Origin: Streptomyces sp. NA02950
Lineage (GTDB): Bacteria; Actinomycetota; Actinomycetes; Streptomycetales; Streptomycetaceae
Direction of reading: 5' to 3'
Assembly: GCF_013364155.1 (NCBI RefSeq)
Contig: NZ_CP054916.1
Span: 7,065,001 to 7,129,000, forward strand
Length of the DNA stretch: 64,000 nucleotides
The position numbers were made by a program, and so were the translations under genes. The notes under the pieces are model-generated. The model worked only from the letters and a program-made list of their open reading frames with translations. It ran no database searches and was not told where the DNA came from. Below are positions 55,218 to 64,000 of this stretch, piece by piece. The stretch's first letter is position 1. Each line of letters starts with the position of its first letter.

Positions 55218-56639
55218 TCACAGCCCCTGGATGTGGGCGATCTTCCGCCCGGCCTTGAGGTAGACGCTGCCGGAGGCGGCGGTGAGCCCGGCCTCCGCCA
55301 GGGTCTCCGCGACCACCTCGGCCAGCGGCCGTACCGCCTGGGCCTCGGGGAGCACCAGCGACTGCTGGTCGCCGCCCTCGGTCTCCACGACCAGCCGCAG
55401 CCCGTTCTGCTTGGCGACCCGGCGGGCGGCCGAGGCACTGGGCTGGAACTCCAGGACCTTGCTGAGCACGGTCGCGACGGTCTCGGAGCCGTGCTCGGCG
55501 GCGTCGACCACCGGCAGGGCGCCCACGTCGGCGAAGCTCTTCTTGGAGAACTGGGCGACAAAGCCCGCCCGCGCCTTCATGGCCGCCTCGATGCCGTACA
55601 GCGCCGCGACGACCTCGCCCGCCAGCACCTTCTTCAGATCCATCGGATGCAGCGAACGGTCCTCCACCCGGGCGGTCGCGGCGGCGATCTCCGCGTCCGT
55701 CCACTCCGTCCACGCCTCCAGGTACGGCTTCATCAGCCGGTCCGGAATCGACATGATCTTGCCGAAGACATCGTCGGCGGTCGCGGTCAGCGGCACGTAG
55801 TTGCCCTTGGACTTGGACATCTTGGCGCCGGTGCCGTCGGTGCCCTCGATCAGCGGCATGGTGACGACCAGCTGCGGGGTCTGCCCGCGCAGCTCCATCA
55901 GCTTGCGGCCCATCTGGAGGTTGAGCAGCTGGTCCGCCCCGCCGAGCTCGACATCGCACTCCAGCGCCACCGAGTCCAGCCCCTGGGCGATGGGGTACAG
56001 CAGCTCCGACATGGTCAGCCCGGAGCCCGCGGCCAGCCGGGTGCGGAAGTCCTCGCGCTGGAGCAGCTGGGAGACCGGCACCTGGGAGAGCAGCGCCAGC
56101 AGCTCCGGGAAGGTGAACGGCGCCAGCCACTCGCTGTTCTGCCGGAAGCTGACCTTCTCGAAGTCGAAGAAGGGCCGCACCTGCTCCTGGTAGCCCGCGA
56201 GGTTCCGCGCGATGTCCTCGTCGGTCAGCGGCGGGCGCTCCGCCGTACGGCCCGACGGGTCCCCGATCTTGGCCGTGAAGTCACCGATCAGCAGGGTGAC
56301 GTCATGGCCCATCCGCTGGAAGCGGCTGAGGATGATCATCGGCACGACATGGCCGAGGTGCACATCGGCGGCCGTCGGGTCGATGCCCAGCTTGATCCCC
56401 AGCCCCTTGCCCTCGGTCCGCCGCCGCTCGATGCGCTCGGCCAGCTCGGCCACGCCCGGCAGCACCTCGACCGTGCGGGCCGCGATCAGCTCGGCTTGGT
56501 CCTTCGGCGACAGGTCCGTCAGGTCCAGATAGCGCCGCGAGCCCGTCTCCGCGAGCAGCCGCTCGACGGTCTGGTCGGAGGAGAGGTCCTGGCTGAGGAG
56601 CTCGCTGGCGCGGGCGACGGATTCGCCGAGGCGTGTCAT
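55218..56639 (-). CDS. tyrS: Tyrosyl-tRNA synthetase
   Basis: TyrS charges tRNA-Tyr. The 473-residue class I synthetase has the HIGH motif as HLGH (94-97, DPTAADVHLGHVVP), the KMSKS loop (273-277, GAKMSKSKGN) and a C-terminal S4-like RNA-binding domain (about 400-473, GLTAASGSVYLKAGRKI). The longer variant with HLGH resembles the TyrZ-like class. ATG 56639 follows AGGAACC; ATG 56660 would add seven residues. No T-box leader is visible upstream. Confidence 0.95.
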   Translation of the reverse strand: MTRLGESVARASELLSQDLSSDQTVERLLAETGSRRYLDLTDLSPKDQAELIAARTVEVLPGVAELAERIERRRTEGKGLGIKLGIDPTAADVHLGHVVPMIILSRFQRMGHDVTLLIGDFTAKIGDPSGRTAERPPLTDEDIARNLAGYQEQVRPFFDFEKVSFRQNSEWLAPFTFPELLALLSQVPVSQLLQREDFRTRLAAGSGLTMSELLYPIAQGLDSVALECDVELGGADQLLNLQMGRKLMELRGQTPQLVVTMPLIEGTDGTGAKMSKSKGNYVPLTATADDVFGKIMSIPDRLMKPYLEAWTEWTDAEIAAATARVEDRSLHPMDLKKVLAGEVVAALYGIEAAMKARAGFVAQFSKKSFADVGALPVVDAAEHGSETVATVLSKVLEFQPSASAARRVAKQNGLRLVVETEGGDQQSLVLPEAQAVRPLAEVVAETLAEAGLTAASGSVYLKAGRKIAHIQGL

Positions 56640-56698
56640 GAGGTTCCTGGAGTGAGTCATGGGTGGACGGATGGGCGGGGACCAGTGTATTCGGCCGG

Positions 56699-58111
56699 TC
56701 ACACGCCCTTGCTGACGGAGCTCATGTTGAAGTCCGGGATCCGCAGCGCGGGCATCGCGGCCCGGGTGAACCAGTCGCCCCACTCGCGCGGCAGCGTCGG
56801 CTCGGTACGGCCCGCCTCGGTGGCGCGGGAGAGCAGGTCGACCGGCGATTCGTTGAACCGGAAGTTGTTCACCTCGCCGATCACCTCGCCGTTCTCGACG
56901 AGATAGACCCCGTCCCGGGTCAGCCCGGTCAGCAGCAGGGTGGCCGGATCGACCTCGCGGATGTACCACAGGCAGGTCAGCAGCAGCGCCGGGCCCTGGC
57001 CGCCGGTGGCCGCGACCATCTCCTCCAGCGAGCGGGTGCCGTCCGCCTCCAGGATCAGGTTGTCGATCGCCGGGGCCGTCGGCAGCCCGGTGAGGGCGGC
57101 CGAGTGCCGGGTGGTGAGCAGCTGGTTCAGCACCCCGTCGCGCAGCCAGTCGGTGGCCGACAGCCGCAGACCGTTGTCGAAGACCGACGCGTCGTCCTCC
57201 GAGGAGTGCGCGATCACGAACGGTGCCGCCTCGAGACCCGGTGCGTGCGGATCGCTGCGCAGGGTCATGGGCAGCGGCGACAGCTTCTCCCCGACCCGGG
57301 TGCCGCCACCGGGGCGGCTGAAGACCGTACGGCCCTCCGCCGCGTCCCGCGCCGCCGACGACCACATCTGGTAGACCAGCAGATCCGCCACGGCGGACGG
57401 CGGCAGCAGCGTCTCGTAGCGGCCCGCCGGAAGCTCCACCCGCCGCTCGGCCCAGGCCAGCCGCCCGGCCAGCTCGGCATCGATCGCGGCCGGGTCCACA
57501 TCGGTGAAGTCACGGGTGGCGCGCCCGGCCCAGGCCGAGCGCGGCCCACCGCCGCCGTCGGCCGGGGCCTTGGCGTTGATCTCCAGCGTGCCGGTCGGCT
57601 GGTCATGGCGCAGCCGCAGCCCGGTGGAGGTGCCCAGATAGGTCGAGACGACCTCGTGGTGGGCGAAGCCGTACAGCTCCCGTCCGCCCGCCCGGGCCCG
57701 TGCGAAGGAGTCGCCGAGGGCGGGCGCGAAGGCCGCGAACACCTCGGAGGAGGTCTCGGCGGGGGAGTCGGTGAAACCGGGGGAGTCCGGAAGCGAGGCG
57801 TCCGCCCCGACCAGTGGCTGGGCGTCCTCGGCCGGACCCGCCTCCCGGGCCGCCGCCTCCGCCGCCCGCACCAGCGGCTCCAGCTCCTCCGCGGTGACGG
57901 CGGACCGGGACACCACACCGGAGGCGGTGCCCTGCGCGCCGTCCACGGTGGCCACCACGGTCAGCGAGCGGCCGCGGGTGACGCCGTTGGTGGTCAGCGC
58001 ATTGCCCGCCCAGCGCAGATGGGCCGTGGACGTCTCGTCCGCGATCACCACACAGCCGTCCGCGCGGGACAGCTCCAGGGCGCGTTCGACGATCTCGTGC
58101 GGCGTGGTCAT
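56699..58111 (-). CDS. TldE/PmbA-like metalloprotease subunit
   Basis: The 470-residue protein is the PmbA/TldD family partner without the HExxxH motif: TSTAHLRWAGNALTTNGVTR (near 26-45), EINAKAPADGG and NLILEADGTRSLEEMVAATG match TldE. TldD and TldE form a heterodimer that degrades unfolded or leader peptides and processes some antibiotic precursors. ATG 58111 overlaps the tldD stop as ATGA. Confidence 0.9.
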   Translation of the reverse strand: MTTPHEIVERALELSRADGCVVIADETSTAHLRWAGNALTTNGVTRGRSLTVVATVDGAQGTASGVVSRSAVTAEELEPLVRAAEAAAREAGPAEDAQPLVGADASLPDSPGFTDSPAETSSEVFAAFAPALGDSFARARAGGRELYGFAHHEVVSTYLGTSTGLRLRHDQPTGTLEINAKAPADGGGGPRSAWAGRATRDFTDVDPAAIDAELAGRLAWAERRVELPAGRYETLLPPSAVADLLVYQMWSSAARDAAEGRTVFSRPGGGTRVGEKLSPLPMTLRSDPHAPGLEAAPFVIAHSSEDDASVFDNGLRLSATDWLRDGVLNQLLTTRHSAALTGLPTAPAIDNLILEADGTRSLEEMVAATGGQGPALLLTCLWYIREVDPATLLLTGLTRDGVYLVENGEVIGEVNNFRFNESPVDLLSRATEAGRTEPTLPREWGDWFTRAAMPALRIPDFNMSSVSKGV

Positions 58112-59649
58112 CGCCCGGCCTCCTGGGTGGTGTTGAGGATGTTCACGCCGCGGAACAGCGCGGACGGGCAGCCGTGCGAAACCGCCGCGACCTGCCCCGG
58201 CTGAGCCTTGCCGCAGTTGAAGGCACCGTGCAGCACATAGGTCTGCGGACCGCCGACGGCCGACATCGAGCCCCAGAAGTCCGTGGTGGTGGCCTGGTAG
58301 GCGAAGTCGCGCACCTGCCCGGCCAGGGCGCCGTTCCGGATGCGGTACGCCCGCTGCGCCGTGAACTGGAAGTTGTAGCGCTGCATATCGATCGACCAGG
58401 AACGGTCTCCGACCAGATACAGCCCGTTCTCGACGCCGCCGATCAGATCGCCGGTCGAGGGCCCTCCCTCGGCCGCGGGTTGCAGCGACACATTCGCCAT
58501 CCGCTGCACCGGCACATGGCTCGGCGAGTCGGCGTACGCACAGCCGTTGGACCGCTCGAACCCGGTCAGCCGGGCGATCCGGCGGTCCATCTGATAGCCG
58601 ACGAGCGTGCCGTCCCGCACCAGGTCCCAGGACTGCGCGGCCACCCCCTCGTCGTCGTAGCCGGTCGTGGCCAGCCCGTGCTCCGCCGTCCGGTCCCCGG
58701 TGACGTTCATGATCTCCGAGCCGTAGGCCAGCTTGCCCAGCTGGTCGAAGGTGGCGAACGAGGTCCCCGCGTACGCCGCCTCGTACCCCAGCGCCCGGTC
58801 CAGCTCGGTGGCGTGACCGATCGACTCATGGATGGTCAGCCACAGATTGGACGGATCGATCACCAGGTCGTACGACCCGGCCTCCACCGACGGCGCCCGC
58901 ATCTTCTCGGCCAGCAGCGCGGGCATCTCGGCCAGCTCCGTCTCCCAGTCCCAGACACCGGCCCCGGCCCCCGTCCCGGTCAGATACTCCCAGCCGCGCC
59001 CCACCGGAGGGGCCGTGGTGCGCATCGAGTCGAAGTCACCGGTTTGCGGATCCACCGCGAACGCGGTGAGCTGCGGATGCAGCCGCACCCGCTGCTGGGT
59101 GGTCGTGGTACCCGCGGTGTCCGCGTAGAACTTGTTGTCCTGGATGGTCAGCAGACCCGCGTCGACGTGCGCCACCTCGTCGGCCGCCAGCAGCCGCTCG
59201 CTCCACTCGGCCAGCAGCCCGGTCTTCTCCGCGTCCGGCACGTCGAACGGGTTGACCTCGTAGGACGAGACCCAGGTCTTGTCCGCGTGCACCGGCTCGT
59301 CGGCCAGCTCCACCCGCTCGTCCGACCCGGCCGCCTCGATCACTTTGGCCGACAGCTTCGCCATCGCCACCGCCCGCGAGGCCACCCGTGCCGCCGCGTC
59401 CATGGTCAGATCCACCCCGGAGGCGAACCCCCAGGCCCCGCCGTGCACCACCCGCACCGCGTACCCCACATCGGTGCTGTCCGACGACCCGGCGGGCCTG
59501 GCATCCCGCAACCGCCACGAGGCGCCGCGCACGCGCTCGAACCGGAAGTCGGCGTGCTCGGCCCCGAGCGCGCGGGCCCGCGCGAGCGCGGCGTCGGCGA
59601 GCGCCCTGAGCGGCAGCGCGAGGAATGACGTATCGATCTCGTGCGGCAC
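58108..59649 (-). CDS. tldD: TldD-like metallopeptidase
   Basis: The 513-residue catalytic partner shows the zinc motif HESIGH (His274, Glu275, His279), preceded by DLVIDPSNLWLTIHESIGHA, and the third-ligand region AFNCGKAQPGQVAAVSHGCP near the C-terminus. GTG 59649 is set by GAGGAGT upstream; a longer frame to 59799 lacks a ribosome site. It is first in a two-gene operon with the TldE homologue. Confidence 0.92.
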   Translation of the reverse strand: MPHEIDTSFLALPLRALADAALARARALGAEHADFRFERVRGASWRLRDARPAGSSDSTDVGYAVRVVHGGAWGFASGVDLTMDAAARVASRAVAMAKLSAKVIEAAGSDERVELADEPVHADKTWVSSYEVNPFDVPDAEKTGLLAEWSERLLAADEVAHVDAGLLTIQDNKFYADTAGTTTTQQRVRLHPQLTAFAVDPQTGDFDSMRTTAPPVGRGWEYLTGTGAGAGVWDWETELAEMPALLAEKMRAPSVEAGSYDLVIDPSNLWLTIHESIGHATELDRALGYEAAYAGTSFATFDQLGKLAYGSEIMNVTGDRTAEHGLATTGYDDEGVAAQSWDLVRDGTLVGYQMDRRIARLTGFERSNGCAYADSPSHVPVQRMANVSLQPAAEGGPSTGDLIGGVENGLYLVGDRSWSIDMQRYNFQFTAQRAYRIRNGALAGQVRDFAYQATTTDFWGSMSAVGGPQTYVLHGAFNCGKAQPGQVAAVSHGCPSALFRGVNILNTTQEAGR

Positions 59650-59811
59650 GGGCGACTCCTCTTCGTCGGTGTACGTCTGGTTGATTTGCGGCCGACGGCA
59701 GTGAACCATGGCGCAACGCAGCGGGCGGGGTTGGTTTCCCGTCGAGCCCGGGCCGGGGAACGGGCCGTGACGTGTGGCGGGCACTATGGCAGATCGCACA
59801 TCGATTGTCGG

Positions 59812-60246
59812 TCAGCGGTACCAGTCTTCTCCGTCAGACTCCAAGGTACGGACGACGTATGCCTCTAGTGACTTCGCGACCACGGATCTGTCGTCTGTCT
59901 CATGGTCCCATACGAGGACGTGGCCGTCAGCGGAGTCACAGTTGAAGGCGAATTGGTCGCCTGCGCCGTTATCACCGAAGAAGAGCAGGGAATCGAAGGG
60001 TGCGTACAGTTCTACAAAGGACTGATTGCTTCGGAATTCCAGGTTTGACTCCGCGATTTGCTGCACGGACCAGACAATATCTGTCCCGTATGCGTCTGCC
60101 AGGCCGTTGAACTCCGTCAGCAGTTCCCGCAGATTGCCTGGAAGGGGGTGTCCGAGACGATCCTCCGCGCTGCGGATGTCAAATTCACTTGCGGGTTCAC
60201 CGAGGTCAATTTCGTCAATCCATCGGGTGATACGGTCTCGCCACAT
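59812..60246 (-). CDS. SMI1/KNR4-family immunity protein
   Basis: The 144-residue acidic protein has the SMI1/KNR4 fold pattern: ASEFDIRSAEDRLGHPLPGN (near 18-37), LRELLTEFNGLADAYG, LLFFGDNGAGDQFAFNCDSA and VLVWDHETDDRSVVAKSLEA. Such proteins are the commonest immunity family for polymorphic toxins. ATG 60246 is chosen because GAGGAGG lies 5 nt upstream; ATG 60270 adds eight residues. It is 30 bp downstream of the RHS toxin stop, the expected position of a cognate immunity gene. Its GC content is low (about 57% in a sampled 60 bp). Confidence 0.85.
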   Translation of the reverse strand: MWRDRITRWIDEIDLGEPASEFDIRSAEDRLGHPLPGNLRELLTEFNGLADAYGTDIVWSVQQIAESNLEFRSNQSFVELYAPFDSLLFFGDNGAGDQFAFNCDSADGHVLVWDHETDDRSVVAKSLEAYVVRTLESDGEDWYR

Positions 60247-60276
60247 ATTTCCTCCTCGTTGTTGGTTCATCGCACA

Positions 60277-63200
60277 TTATCTCAGGCGGGGAGTGAACCA
60301 ATGTCCGAGCATGTCATCGACATGCGTAGCGTGGTCGAGGACTTGCTGCCTGGTGGGCGATGAGTGAGTTGCATAGAACGAGTTCCAAGACTTGCGTATC
60401 TCACTCAGGTGGATGGAAGCGTTGATGGCGCCTTTGGGAATGCCTCGCAGATTCTGGAGAGAATGAATCTCCTCGGGCTTGAAAAGTCCTGGATAGCGTT
60501 TCAGGATCTGCTGCTCGATGGCATGGTGTACGACCACTTTCCCCTTCAGATGCGGGTAGGCCGCGAAAAACGTTTTCTTGTAGTTGTGCGAAGTGGCGGT
60601 GCCAACGGATGCAGGATGTCTGCTCGGAATGTCTGTGCCCAAGCCCGGCTGGTCTACACCGCATCGGAACAATCCGAGCGGGTCGCTCCAGGTCAGCGGG
60701 TTGTCCGCATACCCGACCGGGTTGGGGGCTGGTATGAGGCCGAGGGGGTCGGGGCTGAGGTAGAGGGCGCATTCGGGGTCGTAGTAGCGGAAGTAGTTGT
60801 AGTACAGGCCCGTTTCGGGGTCCGCGTATTGGCCCGGGAAGCGAAGTGGGCAGTCGATGTCTGTGGTGCCCGGCGGGGCTGGGAGGGGGGTGCCCCAGAG
60901 GGTGGTGCGGGGGTGCCAGGCCAGGGTGCCGTCGGGGGCGATGAGTTCGGTGGGGGTGCCGACCAGATCGGTGACGATCGCGTGGAAGCGGGTGTCGTAC
61001 TCGGTCCCGGCGAGCTTCGCCGTCGTGGTCTGGGATATCGGGCGGTGCGTGCCCGGGGCGTAGTCCCAGGTGGTGGTGTGTCCGTCGGCTGTGGTCTCTT
61101 CGGCGAGCCGCGTGCCGTCCCAGGTGAAGTCGATCCGCTCCGCCACTGTGTCGTCCGCAGTCAGGCGGTACTTGGCGGTGCGGCGGCCCAGGGGGTCGTA
61201 GGTGTAGCGCCAGCGGGCGCCGTCCGGGGTGGTGGCCTGGGTGAGGCGGTCTTCCGCGTTCCAGGTGTAGGTCCAGGTGCGACGCTGACCGTTGAGGAGG
61301 CGGCGGGTGCGGCGGATCAGGCGGCCCTGGGTGTCGTGTTCGTAGGTCGTGCGGTTGCTGTCGCCGCCTGCGGTGCGGATGAGGGTGCCATTGAACTCAC
61401 GCGGACCAGGGGATGGGTGCTGGGGCGCTTCGGCCGTGGTGAGGTTGCCCGCCGTGTCGTAGGCGTAGGTCTCGGTCCAGCCGTTGGCGTGCACGGCGGT
61501 GACCCGGCCGACCGGATCGAGGTCGAAGGTCCTGGTGCCCGAGGTGAGTTCGCGTATCTCGGTGAGGTGGTCGTCCAGGCGGTAGCCGTACGCGCGGTGC
61601 TGGATGAGGCTGCCGACCGGGCCGGTGACGGTCTGGCCCGTCATGCGATCCAGGTTGTCCCAGGTCTGGGTGAGTGTCACATCGGCGCCGAAGGTGCGGC
61701 TCGTCTCACGGCCCGCCGCGTCGTAGCCGAAGCGCACACTATTGTCCGCTGTCGTAAGAGACACCGGACGGGATGCTGCGTCGTGGGTCCACTGCGAGCG
61801 CACACCGGTCGGGGTGGTCCGCACGGCGTGGTTGCCCATGGAGTCGTACTCATAGGTCGTGGTGCGGTCGTTGACCGTCTCGGTCAGGAGTCGGCCGAGG
61901 GCGTCGTAGGTGCGGGCCAGCTCCGCGTCCGAGTTCGTCGCCTGCGCCAGGCGGCCTGCGGCGTCATAGGCGAACGTCGTCTCGGTGTCGTCGGCGCGCG
62001 TGGCGATCGCGCGGCCCAAGGCGTCGCGCGTGTAGGTGAGGGTTTCGCCCGCACCGTTGGTGCGGGATATCAGGCGGCCCGCTTCGTCGTGGGCGTAGAT
62101 GAGGGTGCGACCGTTGAAGTCGGTTTCGGAGGTGAGCCGCCCGGCCCCGTCGTAGACGTAGGTCCAGGTCAGACCCTGGGGGTTGGTGACCTGGGTCAGC
62201 TGTAGCTGGGTGTCGTAGGTGAAGGCGTACTCCGCCCCGTCGGGGTCGGTCCGAGTCGCCGGGAGGTCGAAGTGGGTGTGGGTGTGGCGGGTGGTGTTGC
62301 CCGCCGGGTCGGTGTGTTCGAGGAGGTTGCCCTCGGCGTCCCAGGTCCAGGTCTCGCGGGAGCCGTCGGGGCGGGTGCGCCAGGCGGGTTTGCCTTCGAT
62401 GGTCCAGCCCTGGCGGGTGACATGGCCCAGGGGGTCGGTGATGCGGGTGATACGGCCGTGGGTGCCCCTGCGGACAGCTGTGGTGTTGCCCAGGGCGTCG
62501 GTGACCTCGACCGGCAGACCCGCCTCGTTGCACACCACGTGTGTGGTGTGGCCGAGCCCGTCGGTGACCGAGGTCAGATTGCCGGCCTCGTCATACACGT
62601 AGTGGGTCTCCGCGCCCGAAGGGTCCGTTGTCCTGGTGCGGTTGCCCCGCGCGTCGTAGGTGTGGCGCCATACGACGCCGTCCGGTTCGCGGACCTCCAG
62701 CGGCTGGCCGTACTCGTTGTAGGTGGCGGTGGCCGCCGTGCCGTCGGGCCGGTCGATGCGTATCAGGTTGCCGGATTCGTCGTAGGCGTAGCGGGTGGTG
62801 TGGCCCAGCGGGTCGGTCACCGACAATGGCAGGCGGCGGCCCTCGGGGTCCCACTCGGTGTGGGTGGTGTGACCCAGGGCGTCGGTGCGGGCCACCGCAC
62901 GGTGGGCGTCGTCGAAGACGTAGGTGACGCGGTGGCCGAGGGAGTCGGTGTAGACGGTGGTGCGCGAGGCCGCGTCGTAGTGGAAGCGGCCGGTCATCAT
63001 GTCGTCCGAGCCGATGGTGCGCAGCACGCGGCCGCGGTGGTCGTAGACGTATCCGAAGCTGGTGCCGTTGCGGTCGGTCCAGGAGGTGATGCGGTTCTGG
63101 TCGTCGTAGGTGAACCGCATCGGTGTCTCGGCGGAGTTGAAGACCTCGGTGAGGTCACCGGCGTCGTTGTAGCCGAAGGAGACCAGTGTGGTGCCGGTCT

Positions 63201-64000
63201 CGGCGCCGCCGACGCCCAGCAGGCGCAGCGCGGTGATGCGCAGCAGTTCCGGATCGGTGTCGATGGCGATCCGGTAGCCGCCGGAATGCACTACCTCGCG
63301 TGGGGTGCCCGCCTCGTCGTAGGTGAAGGTGATGGAGCGGCCGTTGCGGTCCTCGATCGTCTGGAGGGGAAGCTCGTTGCCCTCCGCGCCTTCCAGGGGC
63401 GTGAAGTGGAGGGTGCGGGCCTGCTCGGGGATGGTGATCCGCATGGTGCCGCCGACCGCGCCGTCCCAGCGCAGCGGCCAGCGCGGGCCCCGGACGGGGG
63501 AGGTGTCCTCCTCGGGGCGGGGGATCGGGTAGCGCAACACCATGCCGTCGGCCGCGACGAACACCACTCCGTCCGCGTCCAGTTCCAGGCGCTGGTCGAG
63601 GGTGGCGGCCCAGGTGCGGCCGAACCAGCCGCCGCAGGTGTGGGCGGAGACGAAGGCGCGCTCCAGGACCAGCGGCAGCGCCCCGGGCAGGATCACGTCC
63701 GTGGCCGACATGACCATCTCGCCGGTGGCGACGTCCACCGGGTCGTTCTCGCAGTCCCTGTCGCCGGTCTTCTGGTCGTGGCCGCCCTTGCTGTTCGCCC
63801 GCTTGCCTGCCTCGCCGTCCCGGCCCAGCGCCTTCCTCCGCGCGGCCAGACGCGCGGCGGCGTTCTTGCCCGACTTCAGCCCCCTGCGCAGCGCGCTCCC
63901 GCCACCGGTGGCCAGGGCCAGCAGCAGTGTCGGGGTGATTTCGCCCGCCGTACGCAGCGGATCCTGGGACCACCCCTTCCAGTTTTCGATGGCTTTTGCG
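60277..64000 (-). CDS. RHS-repeat polymorphic toxin with HNH-like tip (5' partial)
   Basis: The frame is open to the window edge. From the right it has a hydrophobic segment (PTLLLALATGGGSALRRGL), a basic linker, the entry motif CENDPVDVATGEMVM, a beta-propeller/shell of more than 20 YD/RHS repeats (for example TTYEYDSMGNHA), the RHS core terminus (YADPETGLYYNYFRYYDPEC, ...DPLGLF) and a roughly 130-residue C-terminal toxin. The tip carries VVHHAIEQQILKRYP, NLRGIPKGAINASIHLSEIR and WNSFYATH, consistent with an HNH/endonuclease-VII-type nuclease. The RHS shell would encapsulate and release the tip into competitors. An SMI1/KNR4 gene follows. Confidence 0.85.
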   Translation of the reverse strand, partial: AKAIENWKGWSQDPLRTAGEITPTLLLALATGGGSALRRGLKSGKNAAARLAARRKALGRDGEAGKRANSKGGHDQKTGDRDCENDPVDVATGEMVMSATDVILPGALPLVLERAFVSAHTCGGWFGRTWAATLDQRLELDADGVVFVAADGMVLRYPIPRPEEDTSPVRGPRWPLRWDGAVGGTMRITIPEQARTLHFTPLEGAEGNELPLQTIEDRNGRSITFTYDEAGTPREVVHSGGYRIAIDTDPELLRITALRLLGVGGAETGTTLVSFGYNDAGDLTEVFNSAETPMRFTYDDQNRITSWTDRNGTSFGYVYDHRGRVLRTIGSDDMMTGRFHYDAASRTTVYTDSLGHRVTYVFDDAHRAVARTDALGHTTHTEWDPEGRRLPLSVTDPLGHTTRYAYDESGNLIRIDRPDGTAATATYNEYGQPLEVREPDGVVWRHTYDARGNRTRTTDPSGAETHYVYDEAGNLTSVTDGLGHTTHVVCNEAGLPVEVTDALGNTTAVRRGTHGRITRITDPLGHVTRQGWTIEGKPAWRTRPDGSRETWTWDAEGNLLEHTDPAGNTTRHTHTHFDLPATRTDPDGAEYAFTYDTQLQLTQVTNPQGLTWTYVYDGAGRLTSETDFNGRTLIYAHDEAGRLISRTNGAGETLTYTRDALGRAIATRADDTETTFAYDAAGRLAQATNSDAELARTYDALGRLLTETVNDRTTTYEYDSMGNHAVRTTPTGVRSQWTHDAASRPVSLTTADNSVRFGYDAAGRETSRTFGADVTLTQTWDNLDRMTGQTVTGPVGSLIQHRAYGYRLDDHLTEIRELTSGTRTFDLDPVGRVTAVHANGWTETYAYDTAGNLTTAEAPQHPSPGPREFNGTLIRTAGGDSNRTTYEHDTQGRLIRRTRRLLNGQRRTWTYTWNAEDRLTQATTPDGARWRYTYDPLGRRTAKYRLTADDTVAERIDFTWDGTRLAEETTADGHTTTWDYAPGTHRPISQTTTAKLAGTEYDTRFHAIVTDLVGTPTELIAPDGTLAWHPRTTLWGTPLPAPPGTTDIDCPLRFPGQYADPETGLYYNYFRYYDPECALYLSPDPLGLIPAPNPVGYADNPLTWSDPLGLFRCGVDQPGLGTDIPSRHPASVGTATSHNYKKTFFAAYPHLKGKVVVHHAIEQQILKRYPGLFKPEEIHSLQNLRGIPKGAINASIHLSEIRKSWNSFYATHSSPTRQQVLDHATHVDDMLGHWFTPRLR

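Noticed and set aside
60364..62205. A 613-codon plus-strand frame opposite the RHS gene
   Set aside because: Sense-strand YD repeats are unmistakable; the antisense product is low-complexity and has no start signal.

Overview
The window is about 72% GC, with codons that almost always end in G or C, short operons with ATGA/GTGA overlaps, many GTG starts and several apparently leaderless genes. Together with an ectABCD cluster, an LAETG sortase substrate, a small GATC-binding nucleoid protein homologue and PHO boxes, this points to a Streptomyces chromosome. From memory the backbone follows the S. coelicolor SCO1818-SCO1867 neighbourhood in gene content; I could not check this by search.

Layout. 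1-1.6 kb: 5' part of a sensor kinase and a membrane protein. 1.8-5.5 kb: IclR regulator, a semialdehyde dehydrogenase and a class V aminotransferase. 5.6-10.5 kb: ectoine/5-hydroxyectoine operon ectABCD facing left, with a divergent amidohydrolase; the shared promoter region carries three phased GTNAC boxes. 10.8-11.7 kb: LAETG-anchored surface protein. 12.2-22.1 kb: left-facing cobalamin operon (cbiB, cobQ, fused ChlI/ChlD-type chelatase, cobO, cobB, a CbiG-C-like protein, cbiX, cobC) behind a cobalamin riboswitch. 22.3-24.0 kb: phosphate transporter operon behind PHO boxes. 24-24.9 kb: non-coding minisatellite. 24.9-32.2 kb: aldolase, lipase-like hydrolase, a hypothetical protein, VOC protein, an ABC-F ATPase with a leaderless 7-codon upstream ORF, gbn and an enoyl-CoA hydratase.

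32.2-42.5 kb is a stress/envelope block: a SpoIIE-type phosphatase, a giant cytoplasmic poly-HAMP hybrid kinase with its partner response regulator (OsaA/OsaB-like) and an Asp23/Gls24-AmaP cluster. 43-59.6 kb is housekeeping: atypical SDR, GH15, SURF1, zinc-ribbon protein, DEDDh-BRCT exonuclease, subtilase, acetate symporter pair, moaA, GlsB, tyrS and the TldD/TldE pair. 59.8-64 kb ends in a polymorphic RHS toxin with a low-GC nuclease-like tip and its SMI1/KNR4 immunity gene.

Themes. Osmotic and envelope stress recur: ectoines, the OsaAB-like pair with a SigB-like promoter, Asp23/AmaP and GlsB. Nutrient-responsive elements (PHO boxes, B12 riboswitch, CRP-like palindrome, OmpR-type GTNAC boxes) sit at predictable operons. 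The least explained items are the ABC-F leader ORF, the GATC cluster beside gbn, the 276-bp HAMP tandem repeat, the SDR without its catalytic Tyr/Lys, hairpins with compensatory changes, and the RHS tip. No tRNA, rRNA, IS element or CRISPR array was recognised.
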